Shown here: in pieces, positions 22,434 through 35,488 of the stretch | Layout of the letters: each line of letters begins with the position of its first letter | Position numbering within the stretch: position 1 is the stretch's first letter | From: Saccoglossus kowalevskii | Lineage: Eukaryota; Hemichordata; Enteropneusta; Harrimaniidae | Direction of reading: 5' to 3' | Length of the DNA stretch: 64,000 nucleotides | NCBI RefSeq assembly: GCF_000003605.2 | Contig: NW_003109979.1 | Location: 127,124 to 191,123, forward strand | Position numbers and translations under genes: made by a program | Notes under the pieces: model-generated | What the model was told of the DNA's origin: nothing | What the model saw: the letters and a program-made list of their open reading frames with translations, nothing else | Database searches by the model: none

Positions 22434-24461
22434 CAAACATGGATATGGGGAATGTAAACCATACACGTGTATGCACATGGGGAATGTAAACCATACACGT
22501 GTATGCACATGGGGAATGCAAACCATACACGTGTATGCATATGGCGAATGCAAACCATACACGTGTATGCATATGGGGAATGTAAACCATACACGTGTAT
22601 GCAAATGGGGAATGCAAACCATACACGTGTATGTATATGGGAAATGCAAACCATACACGTGTATGCACATGGGGAATGTAAACCATACACGTGTATGCAC
22701 ATGGGGAATGTAAACCATACACGTGTATGCACACGGGGAATGTAAACCATACACGTGTATGCACATGGGGAATGTAAACCATACACGTGTGTGTATATGG
22801 CGAATGCAAACCATACACGTGTATGCATATGGGGGGATGTAAACCATACACGTGTATGCAAATGGGGAATGTAAACCATACACGTGTATGTATATGGGGA
22901 ATGCAAACCATACACGTGTATGCATATGGGGAATGTAAAGCATACACGTGTATACACAAGGGGAATGTAAACCATACACGTGTATGCACATGGGAAATGT
23001 AAACCCATACACGTGTATGCACAAGGGGAATGTAAACCATACACGTGTATGCACAAGGGGAATGTGAACCATACACGTGTATGCACAAGGGGAATGTAAA
23101 CCATACACGTGTATGCAGAAGGAGAATGTAAACCGTACACGTGTATGCACTTGGGGAATGTAAACCATACACGTGTATGTATATGGGGAATGCAAACCAT
23201 ACACGTGTATGCATATGGGAGAATGTAAACCACACACGTGTATGCACATGGGAAATGTAAACCATACACGTGTATACACATGGGAAATGTAAACACGTGT
23301 ATGCATGTGGGAATGTAAATCATACACGTGTATGCATATAGGAATGTAAACACGTGTATGCATACGGGAATGTAACCATACACGTGTATGCATATGGGAA
23401 TGTAAACACGTGTGTGTATATGGGAAATGTAAACACGTGTGTGCATATGGGAAATGTAAACGCGAGTATGCATATGGGAATGTAAATACGTGTATGCACA
23501 TGGGGAATGTAAACACGTGTATGCACATGGAGAATGTAAACACGTGTATGTATATGGGAATGTAAACAAGTGTATGCATATGGGGAATGTAAACACGTGT
23601 ATGCATATGGGGAATGTAAACACGTGTATGCACATGGGGAATGTAAACACGTGTATGCACATGGGGNNNNNNNNNNNNNNNNNNNNNNNNNNNNNNNNNN
23701 NNNNNNNNNNNNNNNNNNNNNNNNNNNNNNNNNNNNNNNNNNNNNNNNNNNNNNNNNNNNNNNNNNNNNNNNNNNNNNNNNNNNNNNNNNNNNNNNNNNN
23801 NNNNNNNNNNNNNNNNNNNNNNNNNNNNNNNNNNNNNNNNNNNNNNNNNNNNNNNNNNNNNNNNNNNNNNNNNNNNNNNNNNNNNNNNNNNNNNNNNNNN
23901 NNNNNNNNNNNNNNNNNNNNNNNNNNNNNNNNNNNNNNNNNNNNNNNNNNNNNNNNNNNNNNNNNNNNNNNNNNNNNNNNNNNNNNNNNNNNNNNNNNNN
24001 NNNNNNNNNNNNNNNNNNNNNNNNNNNNNNNNNNNNNNNNNNNNNNNNNNNNNNNNNNNNNNNNNNNNNNNNNNNNNNNNNNNNNNNNNNNNNNNNNNNN
24101 NNNNNNNNNNNNNNNNNNNNNNNNNNNNNNNNNNNNNNNNNNNNNNNNNNNNNNNNNNNNNNNNNNNNNNNNNNNNNNNNNNNNNNNNNNNNNNNNNNNN
24201 NNNNNNNNNGTGGGGGAATGTAAACACGTGTATGCACGTGGGGGAATGTAAACACGTGTATGCACGTGGGGGAATGTAAACACGTGTATGCACGTGGGGG
24301 AATGTAAACACGTGTATGCACGTGGGGGAATGTAAACACGTGTATGCACGTGGGGGAATGTAAACACGTGTATGCACGTGGGGGAATGTAAACACGTGTA
24401 TGCACGTGGGGGAATGTAAACACGTGTATGCACATGGGGGAATGTAAACACGTGTATGCAT
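22434..24461. repeat. Minisatellite A, 26-32 bp units with a palindromic E-box core
   Basis: About 2 kb of tandem repeats. From 22434 to about 23280 units are about 32 bp: GGGGAATGTAAAC followed by CATACACGTGTATG (a perfect 14-bp palindrome) and CACAT or CATAT. From about 23285 to 23666 units are about 25-27 bp because CCATA is lost, giving GTAAACACGTGTATG. From 24210 to 24461 units are 28 bp and almost identical (GTGGGGGAATGTAAAC plus ACGTGTATGCAC). An assembly gap interrupts the array. Long open frames run through it on both strands but are a by-product of stop-free units, not genes. Confidence 0.97.
23667..24209. other. Assembly gap (543 N) inside minisatellite A
   Basis: A run of N flanked on both sides by repeat units, so the missing sequence is almost certainly more of the same array. 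The true length is unknown. Confidence 0.98.
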
Positions 24462-27415
24462 ATTGTCATTGCTTAAGTGCTAGAATCTTTGCATTTCAGT
24501 CGGATTCTATATGTGTAGAAGTCATCATTGTTTAGTTAATACGATAATATAAATGTTTCATAGATAAAAAAAAGAATATTAAAAGACGAATACATTCTCA
24601 GAAAGTTAAAACACTGTACAAATGTAATCGATTGATTTTCCCCAAAACAAATGTTTGAAGCGCGGCTCCACCAGTGCGTCATGGGAAATGTAATTTGCAT
24701 GGTCCGCCCAGTTGTTTACTTGGTACACAGCTGTTATCATTTCAACCGAAGGTGTTAATTTCATAAGCTAACACCATGCTTGACGCTATTATTCGATTTG
24801 GAAGGACTTATTTAAATCGCGTTCAACGATCACAGGGACCCGCAATCGATAAATAATAAATGCGCAATCTTTTTAAAGCAGTTTTCTTACTTGCATTATA
24901 GAGTTCCTTATTTAGTTCCGTACTTTCAATGAAAACTGTGGTTTATTTGAATGGCATACACAATGTATAGTATCGCATAGTACAACGTTTGCCGTTTGTA
25001 GTTAACGATATACAATTATTGATTGTTATGTGTCCCCCATTGTTTGTATGTTACAGATAGTTCCTGTCACTTCAAGTTATGGCACCATTGAATAGCAGCT
25101 GGTCTCCTACCACGTCGGCGATGGCGCTGTTTTCACAAAACTTTATCTTAAAACTCTCGACGGAATGGTACAGCAGCCGGTATATAAATGCTGGTTCTAT
25201 TCTGGTCTTTATTCTTCTTTTAAAACACTGAAGTGCGTCTGTAGGTTCCAGATCTTTTAGCTTATTGTATCGTGTAATGTGTGTAGCTACGTTTGCAGTA
25301 TTCAGCACCTAGCACAAGAGTCAGTATGTTGATAATGCACGTTTCTTCCTGGGTGGACCCAGTAAGAACCGGTATATTCTCGGAGTGGACATCCGGGCAT
25401 TTTCACCGCCTTGCAACCGTGAAGGTGTAAACAAAGGCCGAAAACTATCAGAAAACGGTACTTTGGGATGGTTGCTGAGACTCCCCTGAACAGTGTAACA
25501 AGCTTTCCTCTGCATTTCCAACATATATAAATTTGGTTGTCCAGGATTACTTCAATATAGATTTTGTGCTGTTTTTTCAAATTTAGCTATTTTTACCGTC
25601 TTTCCACACCAGCTCGCGCAGAAATACGTGGTACAGTGGTGTGCGTATTGGGACGTCTTGTGACGTAGCTCCGCCCCTGAGGATAGAACGTGGTATATTT
25701 CAGGTTAGGTTATACCCTTAAGTGTTTCAAGCAAGCTAAGGGTACCCGCCTAGCTAGGGCACTCTAAAATGTGCACCAGGTCATCTGTATTGTTGCAGAA
25801 TGGTCATTTGTCCGAATTACGAAGAACGATTTGTGTAAAAAAAAGCCACCCGCTGGATTAGCACCATGCAACATACGACACTGCAAATCACCATTTTTTA
25901 AAGTATGGGTGTTATATAAGTGTCAAGGAAGTTTGGTTTAATATCTGGTGGAAACGACATATTGTTCCAAGCAATACCATAATAGGCATCTTGATTACTA
26001 TTTAAATGTTATAGACATATTAGAAATTTACCAAGAGGATTTTTTTTCGAATTTGTAGAGTAGGCGTACTAATATATAATTTCAAAATAATATTTAATAT
26101 CCAGTTATTTATGGTCATCGGGTTTGAGACCACCATTCAGTACGTACTTCCATTTTGATGGAATTGCTCGTTTTGCAACATCAAGCGCTATTTTTAAAAT
26201 TCGCATTGAATAGATGGGAACAAGGTCGTGATGATATTCGCATTCGAGCCAGTAATTGTCATTAACCAAGTGTCAAATCTGGTAATTCCTGTTTCTTTAA
26301 AGTGTACAAGGTTTGACAGTGTTCTTTGTATATTATGCAATGTGAAAGGGAAAGTCAAAGCTAACAACATAGTACTCCCTGATAAAAGAGCTCCACAAAT
26401 GTAGGAGAATGCAACTTACAGTTTTTTTATATCAATTTTCATTATCTAGATACTCAACATTTCATCAGTATTAAGTAGTCAGCCATCTTGATTCTCGAGC
26501 AAAGGATTATGGGTAAAGTATGACATAATAGAATCTGTTGTCAGAAATTGAGAAAATGATTTCAACTATAACATGAGAATACTGATGCAAATTAGTTCAA
26601 ATTTTCGTTGTACATTTTACTCATGTATATAATTATAGTAATGGAAATTAAAAAGTTAAAAATACACATAAAGTGACAATATTACCAAAACATGATAAAT
26701 ATAATGACACTTTTTTTTGTTCCCTTTTAATATTCAACAGGTTTTGAAAAAAAGCGGTTCTTGACAGATTTTGTTAAAAGTATCTGGTCTGCATTTCAAT
26801 ATTATTCCTAGTAAATGCCATATTCGCAACTGATCACGATAAAATAATGGAATATTGGTGATAATTTTTGCAGGGTCAGTTACAAATATTTGTTTATCAT
26901 AGTTAAGGTTTTGTATCTGTTGCAGGAAGAAGATAGTGAGTGTAAATCAAAGATGGGGAAAACTAGAATAGAGATGGCGTTGAGCATAATTAACTAGAAA
27001 TGCGAGTGTGAAGGTTAATCGGGCCTTGGCCACCTTAACTGACAGAAAGATAAACAATCTCTTTGCGAATCGAGTGACGATCACTCCAGAAAAAAACGTT
27101 TTTGAAGCTTTTTAGTTGGACACAGAGATACAAATCTTATTTACCACTATAGTGCGCCCTCTGTAGGACATCTTGGGTGCATATTTCCCTATCGTTCAAG
27201 TTTAGCTCTAGTAGTGTTGACCATGTCAGACCACTCTCTATCAAACAAAAGTAAGAGCTATTACAAATATATGTGCTAAGAACCTTTAGACCTTCATTAA
27301 TCCAGCTGATATTAAGTCACGTGGTGTGTCTTTGCACGCATTACTTGCGTTTTCGCATACACGCAACCATTGACTTAGTTTGTGAAAATCACTGTTATTC
27401 GTTATGAACAAAGTA
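24462..27415. other. Intergenic region between the two minisatellites
   Basis: No gene is recognised. A minus-strand open frame at 25302-25580 (92 codons) has no domain I can name and no supporting splice structure. The second copy of the dispersed repeat first seen at 5768-5920 lies at 26377-26545. Confidence 0.5.
26377..26545. repeat. Dispersed repeat, copy 2 (pairs with 5768-5920)
   Basis: Shares CTCCACAAATGTAGGAGAAT-like sequence, CATTATCTAGATACTCA and GCAAAGGATTATGGGTAAAG with the first copy, in the same order over about 160 bp. Confidence 0.6.
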
Positions 27416-27419
27416 ATGT

Positions 27420-28125
27420 CATCAGTGTATGCTTGTACACTTGTATTCACATGGAGACTTGTATTCATGCAGAAAACGTAAACCACACACCTTGTATTTG
27501 TATGGAGATTGTATACCATGCACCAGTATTCATATGGAGAATCCAAACCACGCACTTGTATTTATATGGAAAATGTAAACCACACACTTACGGTACTCGT
27601 ATTGAGAATGTAAACCACTCACGTGTATTCATATGGAGAATCCAAATCACGCACTTGTATTTATATGGAAAATGTAAACCACACACTTACGGTACTCGTA
27701 TTGAGAATGTAAACCACTCGCGTGTATTTATATGGAGAATACAAACCACACACTTATATTAATACGAAGAATGTAAACCACACACTTATATTAATATGAA
27801 GAATGTAAACCACACACTTGTACTTGTATGGTGATTGCAAACCTTACACTTGTATTAATATGAAGGATGTAAATCACTCTTGTATTCGTATGGGGATTGT
27901 AAACCACACACCTGCATTCATACTGATAATCTAAAGAATTTAAGCCACGCACTTATGAAGAGTGTAAACAGCGCACTTATATTCATATGGAAAATATAAT
28001 CCGCCCGCTTGTATTTATTTAGATATTGTAAACCACACAATTGCTTTGGTGTGAAGATTGTAAACATTACACTTGTATCTATATTGAATGTGTAAACCCT
28101 TGCTTGTCTTCGTATTCGTATGTAA
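27420..28125. repeat. Degenerate part of minisatellite B, with a 99-bp higher-order repeat
   Basis: Diverged units of about 33 bp of the form GTAAACCACACACTTGTATT plus ATATGGAGAAT. Near 27551-27750 a trimer repeats as a block: CGCACTTGTATTTATATGG starts at 27551 and again at 27650, 99 bp (three units) apart, followed by the same ACTTACGGTACTCGTATTG block. The units are intermediate between minisatellite A and the homogeneous array that follows. Confidence 0.9.
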
Positions 28126-28829
28126 ACAGACACACGTGTTTAATATGGAGATTGTAAACGGACACACGTGTTTTAATATGGAGATTGTAAACGGACACAC
28201 GTGTTTTAATGTGGAGATTGTAAACGGACACACGTATTATAATAAGGAGATTGTGAACGGAGACACGTATTTTAATATGGAGATTGTGAACGGACACACG
28301 TGTTTTAATATGGAGATTGTAAACGGACACACGTGTTTTAATATGGAGATTGAAAAAGGATACACGTGTTTTAATATGGAGATTGTAAACGGACACACGT
28401 GTTTTAATAAGGAGATTGTAAGCGGACATACGTGTTTTAATATGGAGATTGTAAACGGACACACGTGTTTTAATATGGAGATTGTAAACGGACACACGTG
28501 TTTTAATATGGAGATTGTAAACGGACACACGTGTTTTAATATGGAGATTGTAACTGGACACACGTGTTTTAATATGGAGATTGTAAACGGACACACGTGT
28601 TTTAATATGGAGATTGTAAACGGACACACGTGTTTTAATATGGAGATTGTAAATGGACACACGTGTTTTAATATGGAGATTGTAAACGGACACACGTGTT
28701 TTAATATGGAGATTGTAAATGGACACACGTGTTTTAATATGGAGATTGTAAACGGACACATGTGTTTTAATATGGAGATTGTAAACGGACACACGTGTTT
28801 TAATATGGAGATTGTAAACGGACGCACCA
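28126..28829. repeat. Minisatellite B, about 21 units of 33 bp
   Basis: Nearly identical 33-bp units: CACACGTGTTTTAATATGG followed by AGATTGTAAACGGA. Because 33 is a multiple of three and the unit has no stop in several frames, long open frames run on both strands (11-residue repeats, NGHTCFNMEIV on plus and TRVSVYNLHIK on minus). Differences between units do not favour synonymous change, so I do not call a gene. Confidence 0.97.
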
Positions 28830-28949
28830 GATGTCACAGGCTACGTAATGCTCTAAAGTGCCTGGACAATAGAGGCGACCCGACCGACAACGACTTAGAA
28901 CTTGATCTTCCCGTGCTTGCAATGGCAGAGGTACTTGGTCGTGGGTAAT

Positions 28950-31900
28950 ATGGTAGTACACTTAGATTGGCCCAGTGGTAGATATGACGATTGAAAAACT
29001 TGGTTGATTGGTAAACTTTTCAAAATAGACGAGAATGACTAGGTTGGTGGCCAGATATATGGTATGTGATCATGTTAATGCCTCATAGGCAGGTTCTACG
29101 AGTAAAGGTATATGTTTACAACTGTAAACACATCCTAATTCCTATAATCTTCCTAAGACAAACTGCAAACTTTTTGTGTGTGTTGAGATTTGTTATACAA
29201 AATAAATCATGACACAATGATATATATAAGAAACAGAATTTAATAAGTACAACTTTGCGTAGTCTGGGGTTAAACTCGTCGCCTGAGGCAACATTCCGCG
29301 TGTACTGGTGGTTAGATCGATTATCCGGGGATCATCGGTCCGACACGCTCAGTTAGGTGAAAATAGAGAGGTTCAATTTTAGACTGATTGAGTCAGGGTT
29401 GACATTTGACTACACAGAGTTATCGATCAAAATTAATGAACACCAGATAACAATCAGGTGTTTAATTAAAACTGACGTTGGATTCAATTCGACTCAAAAA
29501 AAGGTAAGTTTTCTACTTTGTACGGAAATCAAGTTCGGAATCGGACTTCAGTTTGAGGAGTTGCGCGATTTGGTAAGTCTACCGTGATGCTGCGTAATAG
29601 TGAGCTGCTGAAACTAGGTTACCCGTTCATGAAGCTTACAGCAACAACGAGAATAGCGATGAGGCGGAGTCTTCAAATTGCTTCCACGGTCGCTATCCCG
29701 ATCAAAGTCAATTTAAACTTGTTTGGCGATTCTCCGGGTGGATGTAGGCTGTGGGAATTACCGCCAAGGGAACATGGTAGCGAAATTTGGCATACAGGCA
29801 CTAGTCTAAGATAAGCAACCTGTCACCTGACTGTTGGTTCTCAATACAAACATAACTCATTCCAACTACAAGATACGCTATGCTGTGATTTACAGATGCA
29901 AGGAAGATCGCTATACGGGGTAGAATCACCGCTTCACAATCACCGGGGAATCTCGCACGTCCTACTTCCATAAACCTCTCTTAGTACAGTCAGTGCGTTG
30001 GTGCCTGGCTTGACATTGACGTTTTCCGCAGTAATAATTTAGGCCAAGGGAATTTGAGACTTATTGATCAGTAGAAGACAGCTAGTTCAATCAATAATAT
30101 GATACAGTCATATCGCGCATATAGGAAGTATATTGTTGTAGAACTATTTTCTTTTTACTTCAATTCTCATCTGGGGTTTTCACCTCCATTTTGTTGACAC
30201 CAGCGCTGGCACATACTATTCTGGTCGGGAACAATGAAGGCGTGTTTCCATCGAGTATTTGAGAGTAGACGTCAGTACGTTGAAACACCCACCGGGTATA
30301 ATCTATGTCGTCACGGTAGTGAACAGTGGTGATTAGTTATAACCATAAGAACATTCTAAAAATAATGCTCGGATGCGGGTGATTAGGCTAGAATTGGACA
30401 ACTTTTTTTGGCGGGAAAACATTAAAGTAACTTAATTTGCATAAAGACACTGCATCTAAAGACAATTTTCTCAGAAAAAAAAACTGAGCATTTCATCTTA
30501 ACCAGTAAACGAAAATAAACCCGTCCCAAAAACATCTAGCTATTTCCTCTATAAACATAATGGTTTGACTCCGACGGATCTGTTTTTTTAATGGTTTTGA
30601 GATAGGTGACAGCCAGTCAAGCCCGGGTCTTCTAAATGTTACGTCATAGCGGCTTTTTTTCGCACTGAGCGGCGGGTAAGGTCCACTTTTTGTACAGATC
30701 TTGTCTTACTGCGTCAAAAACATATTTTAGAGCAATTAGGAATATGTTTCAGCGGAACCATTTCCATGAGAGCTCGCTATAATTCAAACTGTACACAGTG
30801 GTCAGGCAGGGGGTGTTATTGCTTTAGGGCCTTACATTTCATTTTACCCAAAACAACTAACGAAAGCAAATAGTTTATATAATTTATTAAGTTGTTGTTC
30901 GTGAAAAAAGGCAAAGGATCGTACCCTCACGTACCCTCACGTACTTGTAGCTGTTTGTAGTAAGTTTTAACTCAGAGGTTTTAACGCAACCAGTTTATTC
31001 GTTTGCCATCTAATCTAACTTAATTTTGCGGCTTTTTTGACCTCCCAACACAATTGTACAACTGTTTACATTTCAGTACCTAAAGACACAAGTCCGGCGC
31101 CGTGGGCCACAATTATCCAGCATTGTGTGTTATTCAGATGGCCATTACATATATAATTATTATCAGTAACCATCGTTTACTTTTTGAGGGACATTATCTC
31201 TATGTAGCAGTTGATGTTATTAGTAACGCAACTGTGAGTACCTGGGTAAATTAGCGGCGGTGAGCATGACATCCGTCCGTTGGTAATACACGTGAAAAGA
31301 AGCTAATAACCTGGACTGGCCCAATCGTGGCAATTTTATTGTTTTATATGATAATTCCACAAAGAAAGAAGCGGAATTCAATTTCTTTTAAAAACGAATT
31401 ATAAAATTACCACGGCTGGGCAGGGCTATTAATATCCGTCCGAACTCAGTCTGGTTAAAATAGAGAGCGGTTCTAGGCCGCCGGTGTACGCCGAATCTCA
31501 CTTCGCGAGACCAAATGACTATGCAAGTCGCGCTCAAGCAGCTTTCCCCTGATGGATTTTTTTCACCGGATTACAGTGTTTTATCGAAAACGGGTTGTAA
31601 CACAAGTTCTGATTGGTTGCCGATCCGTGCGCAACTTCGCCGTGTGATAAGTAAGATTATGAACTCGATTAGTAGTTTATGCGTCAATTACAATTGCAAC
31701 TTTTTCCACACGAACATTTTTTTTTATATCGAATACTTGCAAAAACACTACTGCAAAATACACTTAGACATGTTTGCGGAATATATATGGGGATTTTTAT
31801 ATATTCAAAGTGAAGTACGAGAAACACTCGACCAATTGAAACGAGTGTCACTTTGTTCTAGCCGTTTGCGCACATAAATACGTTGAACTATGCTATACAT

Positions 31901-34900
31901 GTCACTGGTTTCCATTTTGAACGTCAACGACATTACATCGACGCATAGTTAACTATATGCATTTTTTTGTTATCTTGGAATCCGAATAATCTATTTCATT
32001 TGAATTTGTGTTACTCTTGCAAGTCTATTTTGCGAATATTCGTCGCGTCTGCGTTTCGTTTCACCACAGAGGGCGGTCTGAAAATAAAGTACAAGTTTTC
32101 GCAGCGCGTGTTCCAAATTCATGTAAATAAACAATATATTTTTTACGCGTTGTATACGTCGGGTATCTGCCGTATTAGAACAGATACACATTTTTCTCAA
32201 CCTGCATCTGCATGTATGAACTGCTTTCTCCGCCCTCTACGGTCACTATTATAATACTTTTGTTTTTATTAACCGTGTTTTACCCCAAATCGCCATGCAT
32301 CTGGTATATCTAATATAGCAATAATTGTATCATTCACGAATTTTGCACAATCCGTTAAAATAATTCCCGACTTGGTACAGTAAAACTTGTCCTTGATTAT
32401 CGAGTTATACCGGTCATGCCGAGTTACTGGTCGTTGACAAAGGTAAACAACAACATATCATACAGAAGTTAATCCCTTTGTTGCCAAGTAAGTTTTACTA
32501 ACAATGGCGACGTGATTATGCGTAATGATATTCATTTGACATTGTTCGAGATGGTTGTATATCGTGCGTGTAAATCGCTGAGATGAGACCACTTTAAAGT
32601 TCGTAACCCAGCTTCTAGATGTCAGGGTAATTATTTAACTCGTTTGCCCATATGCAGGTGCGTTTGGAGAAGTCAGTGAGCTATTTGAAACAAAGACAAA
32701 AATACACCCATGCTTTTAACATTCTTCCTATCGAATATCAAGAGGACTGTCTTTTACATGCCAGACAATACACACAGCTTCGTTTGCCCACCGATGTGCT
32801 GATGGCCACATAACATCTTTATTTCCGACCCACTTCACACTATACAAGGTTCTTTAGAACTCTCTTCGCGGTGACTAAACTTATTTTGCGCGGCTGCGAC
32901 AAAAAAGGAACCCAAAGCGGTGCTGGTGAAAAGGTTGCCCAGTGTATTATAGAGAGTATAAGCCACTTCACACGTACATATCTTGATAACAGTTTATTTC
33001 AAGGGGTCAGGTCTGGCAGTGATCTGGACACTGACGGGCATATTACTACAATTTGCTCGGTCGTTCACTACGCGGACATTTTAGGATTTTTTTGGAGACA
33101 TACTCAAGCGCTTGACACCTTATCGATTTTACCAATTCTCGCCGTCTTATGGTTGTAGCTGGTATAAGCATGTGACGATGCATTTAACAGATGTGACTTT
33201 ATAATATAACGGTAGGAACCTCAGCTTCATTTTGCTTATATCAGCCAGGGCTGACCCGATTGCCTGATTAGTTTTCTTCAAATCTAACAATACTGCTTCA
33301 CGTCATAATACGTAGATACACCACACCAGAGCACGCCATAAGACAACACATCTCACCACACCACGTCACGTAAAGAGTCAACCGGGATAAAACACAATGT
33401 GCCTGTCATGCAATATAGTAGACTCAAGAATGAGTAAAAAGCGATAAAATCACCCCAAACATGTTGAATCGCTCTACTCCATCACAATCTAGTTAAAATC
33501 GGATGTACTGCACTGCGTTTTTTTAATCACATAAACTATTTGTACATATATTTGTTATGTTGTTTTAATTATTATTACGCACACCTTGCTTTAGCAATTA
33601 CAACTTCAACAAAATAGCCAACAAATAAATAATAAATTTAGATAAAATTAAATTAAGTACATTAAGTAAAAACAATTAAGTACATATTACAAAAAATAGA
33701 AAAAAAACAACAACACACAAAATAAAGCCGAAAATACGATTTTATTTGAATCAGATTACTCCATTGCATATTTCAAAACTATATTATTTATTTATTGTTT
33801 ACAACATTGTTTACAACCTTGTTTACAACCTTGTTTACAACATTGCTTGATTTTAAAAGTGAAAAGAAGTTTGCGTCTTTATTATTTGCTGAAAGTGTTT
33901 TTGAATGTCAACAATAGAAATGGAAAATGTAAATAATACCCCAATTGGTGATTCGACACTAAAACCGTAAAAGTTACACATATATCATCCATTATTTAAC
34001 GAATGATAAAAAGAGTTTGTAATGTGCATAAGTAAAATGTGATTATACACAGGAGTCTTAGAATGGGACTTGCTCAAAAAGATGTACTATAAACTATGTG
34101 GCGTCAACTGTTCTAACGCAAGACCAGAGAGAGATCGTTGGATTTTTGCCATAGTCGATTTTACGGATGGCCGCACCAAGCTCTTGCACAATTGGCCAGC
34201 TTTACAGGTGATGTGACCTGCAATAGCAATACTTTTATTTTATACACTACAGATTGATTGACAAGTTCATGTATAAACAACCTTCGTGGCGGTGGTCATG
34301 TAACATTAGTGTTTTGGATAGAAGCTTCAGTGACCGACATCATTGACCAAGTTGGCAAAATTAAAATACTAGTTAAATGGGAATGTTGCATCGAAATTGG
34401 TGTAGGTATAGCAATGAAGTATAGCGTAGACTGTTTATAACTATAATGTGATGTATGGCGTCTGTTCGAATATCGTGTTACATCCCGGGGTTTACATATA
34501 CTTTATTATGCCTATAATTTATTTGAGATGATGAAGTTAAACTCGGGATGTTGCTCATACACGTGGGAGTGATTCAAAACCTATTACTATTTCCATCATG
34601 CGAAACAGCTCTTTGAATGAAGGGGACAGGAATGGACAGACATGGAAACTTAATCCGCTGACTGGTATACAACTTATAGTAAACAAACAAGAGCGTATTT
34701 ACAAACTTTTAGAGCAGTGCACGTAAATGACGATATGTTTGCACACATCAAAGATAGTCACGGTGATTTGGTTTTGCTCGAAGAGTGTCAGTCATTCACA
34801 ATACGGCAAAGTAAAGTGTATCTAAAGAGCATTATTTTCACCAGAATTAGAGTGTAACTAATTCTTACTCCCCCACATGGCCTACTTTCACACAGCCTCA

Positions 34901-35488
34901 AGCAGGGTTTCGGATTTTCTTTACTTTCACCTTTTCTTTTTTCCATTTGGCATTTTTTCAATTTCCATGCAAACAACGGAACAATTATAGTGGAAAATGT
35001 GGCATGAGTCATGAACTAAGACTTGGGTTTTGACTATTACACCGCCGAGGTAGGCTACTACGCAAATCTACGGCTCTGACATCAAGTCACATATCAGACC
35101 AGACATCGTAGCGGGGATGGATGAAAGCTCGTATTAATGTCTTGAAGACACTTAACAGAGACCGAAATGTAACTTAATATCAGCACCACCATTATTCGGC
35201 AGAATATCAGGGCCAAGTGTTACATATGTGTTATGACTCGTAACGTAAACGGAAGTCATGGAAACAAATTGATCTCTTTTATATTTTTGGAGGGATTATA
35301 GTTACTTATCACGCATTGCGTTGTGGGAGGTTTTTCGCCGATGGCCATTCCTTGTATCATGATGGTAACCAAAACAAGTTAATGGAACAGCAACGCAAAG
35401 TACTGATCTAACATTTCAGGAAGACCGCCATAGAAATTTCATCTTCTGTACAATTATTGAATCATCTGTAATATTTCTTCTTTTTCAG
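28950..35488. other. Intergenic region, no gene recognised
   Basis: Open frames at 29357-29587, 29584-29814, 31515-31877, 31967-32254 and 32871-33158 encode nothing I recognise and lack clear splice or homology support. A non-coding first exon of the membrane-protein gene should lie in or before this stretch, because the coding start at 35489 directly follows a splice acceptor. A 12-bp tandem repeat is at 33796-33843. Confidence 0.5.
33796..33843. repeat. Four 12-bp tandem units carrying TGTTTAC
   Basis: TGTTTACAACAT, TGTTTACAACCT, TGTTTACAACCT and TGTTTACAACAT in direct tandem. Each unit contains TGTTTAC, the forkhead transcription factor core. The array lies about 1.65 kb upstream of the coding start at 35489. 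Confidence 0.9.

Noticed and set aside
22369-24469. Very long minus- and plus-strand open frames (up to 682 codons) across minisatellite A
   Set aside because: They are translations of a 26-32 bp repeat with no stop, open in several frames at once, and include the N gap. Unit lengths not divisible by three keep shifting the frame.
25302-25580. Minus-strand 92-codon frame as a gene
   Set aside because: No recognisable domain, a competing overlapping frame of similar quality and no splice context.
22434-28829. CRISPR-like regular repeats
   Set aside because: There are no unique spacers between repeats and the DNA is animal nuclear; these are tandem minisatellites.
28079-28837. Minus-strand open frame of 252 codons through minisatellite B
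   Set aside because: It is the mirror of the plus-strand repeat frame. Two-way openness is a property of a stop-free 33-bp unit, not evidence of a gene.
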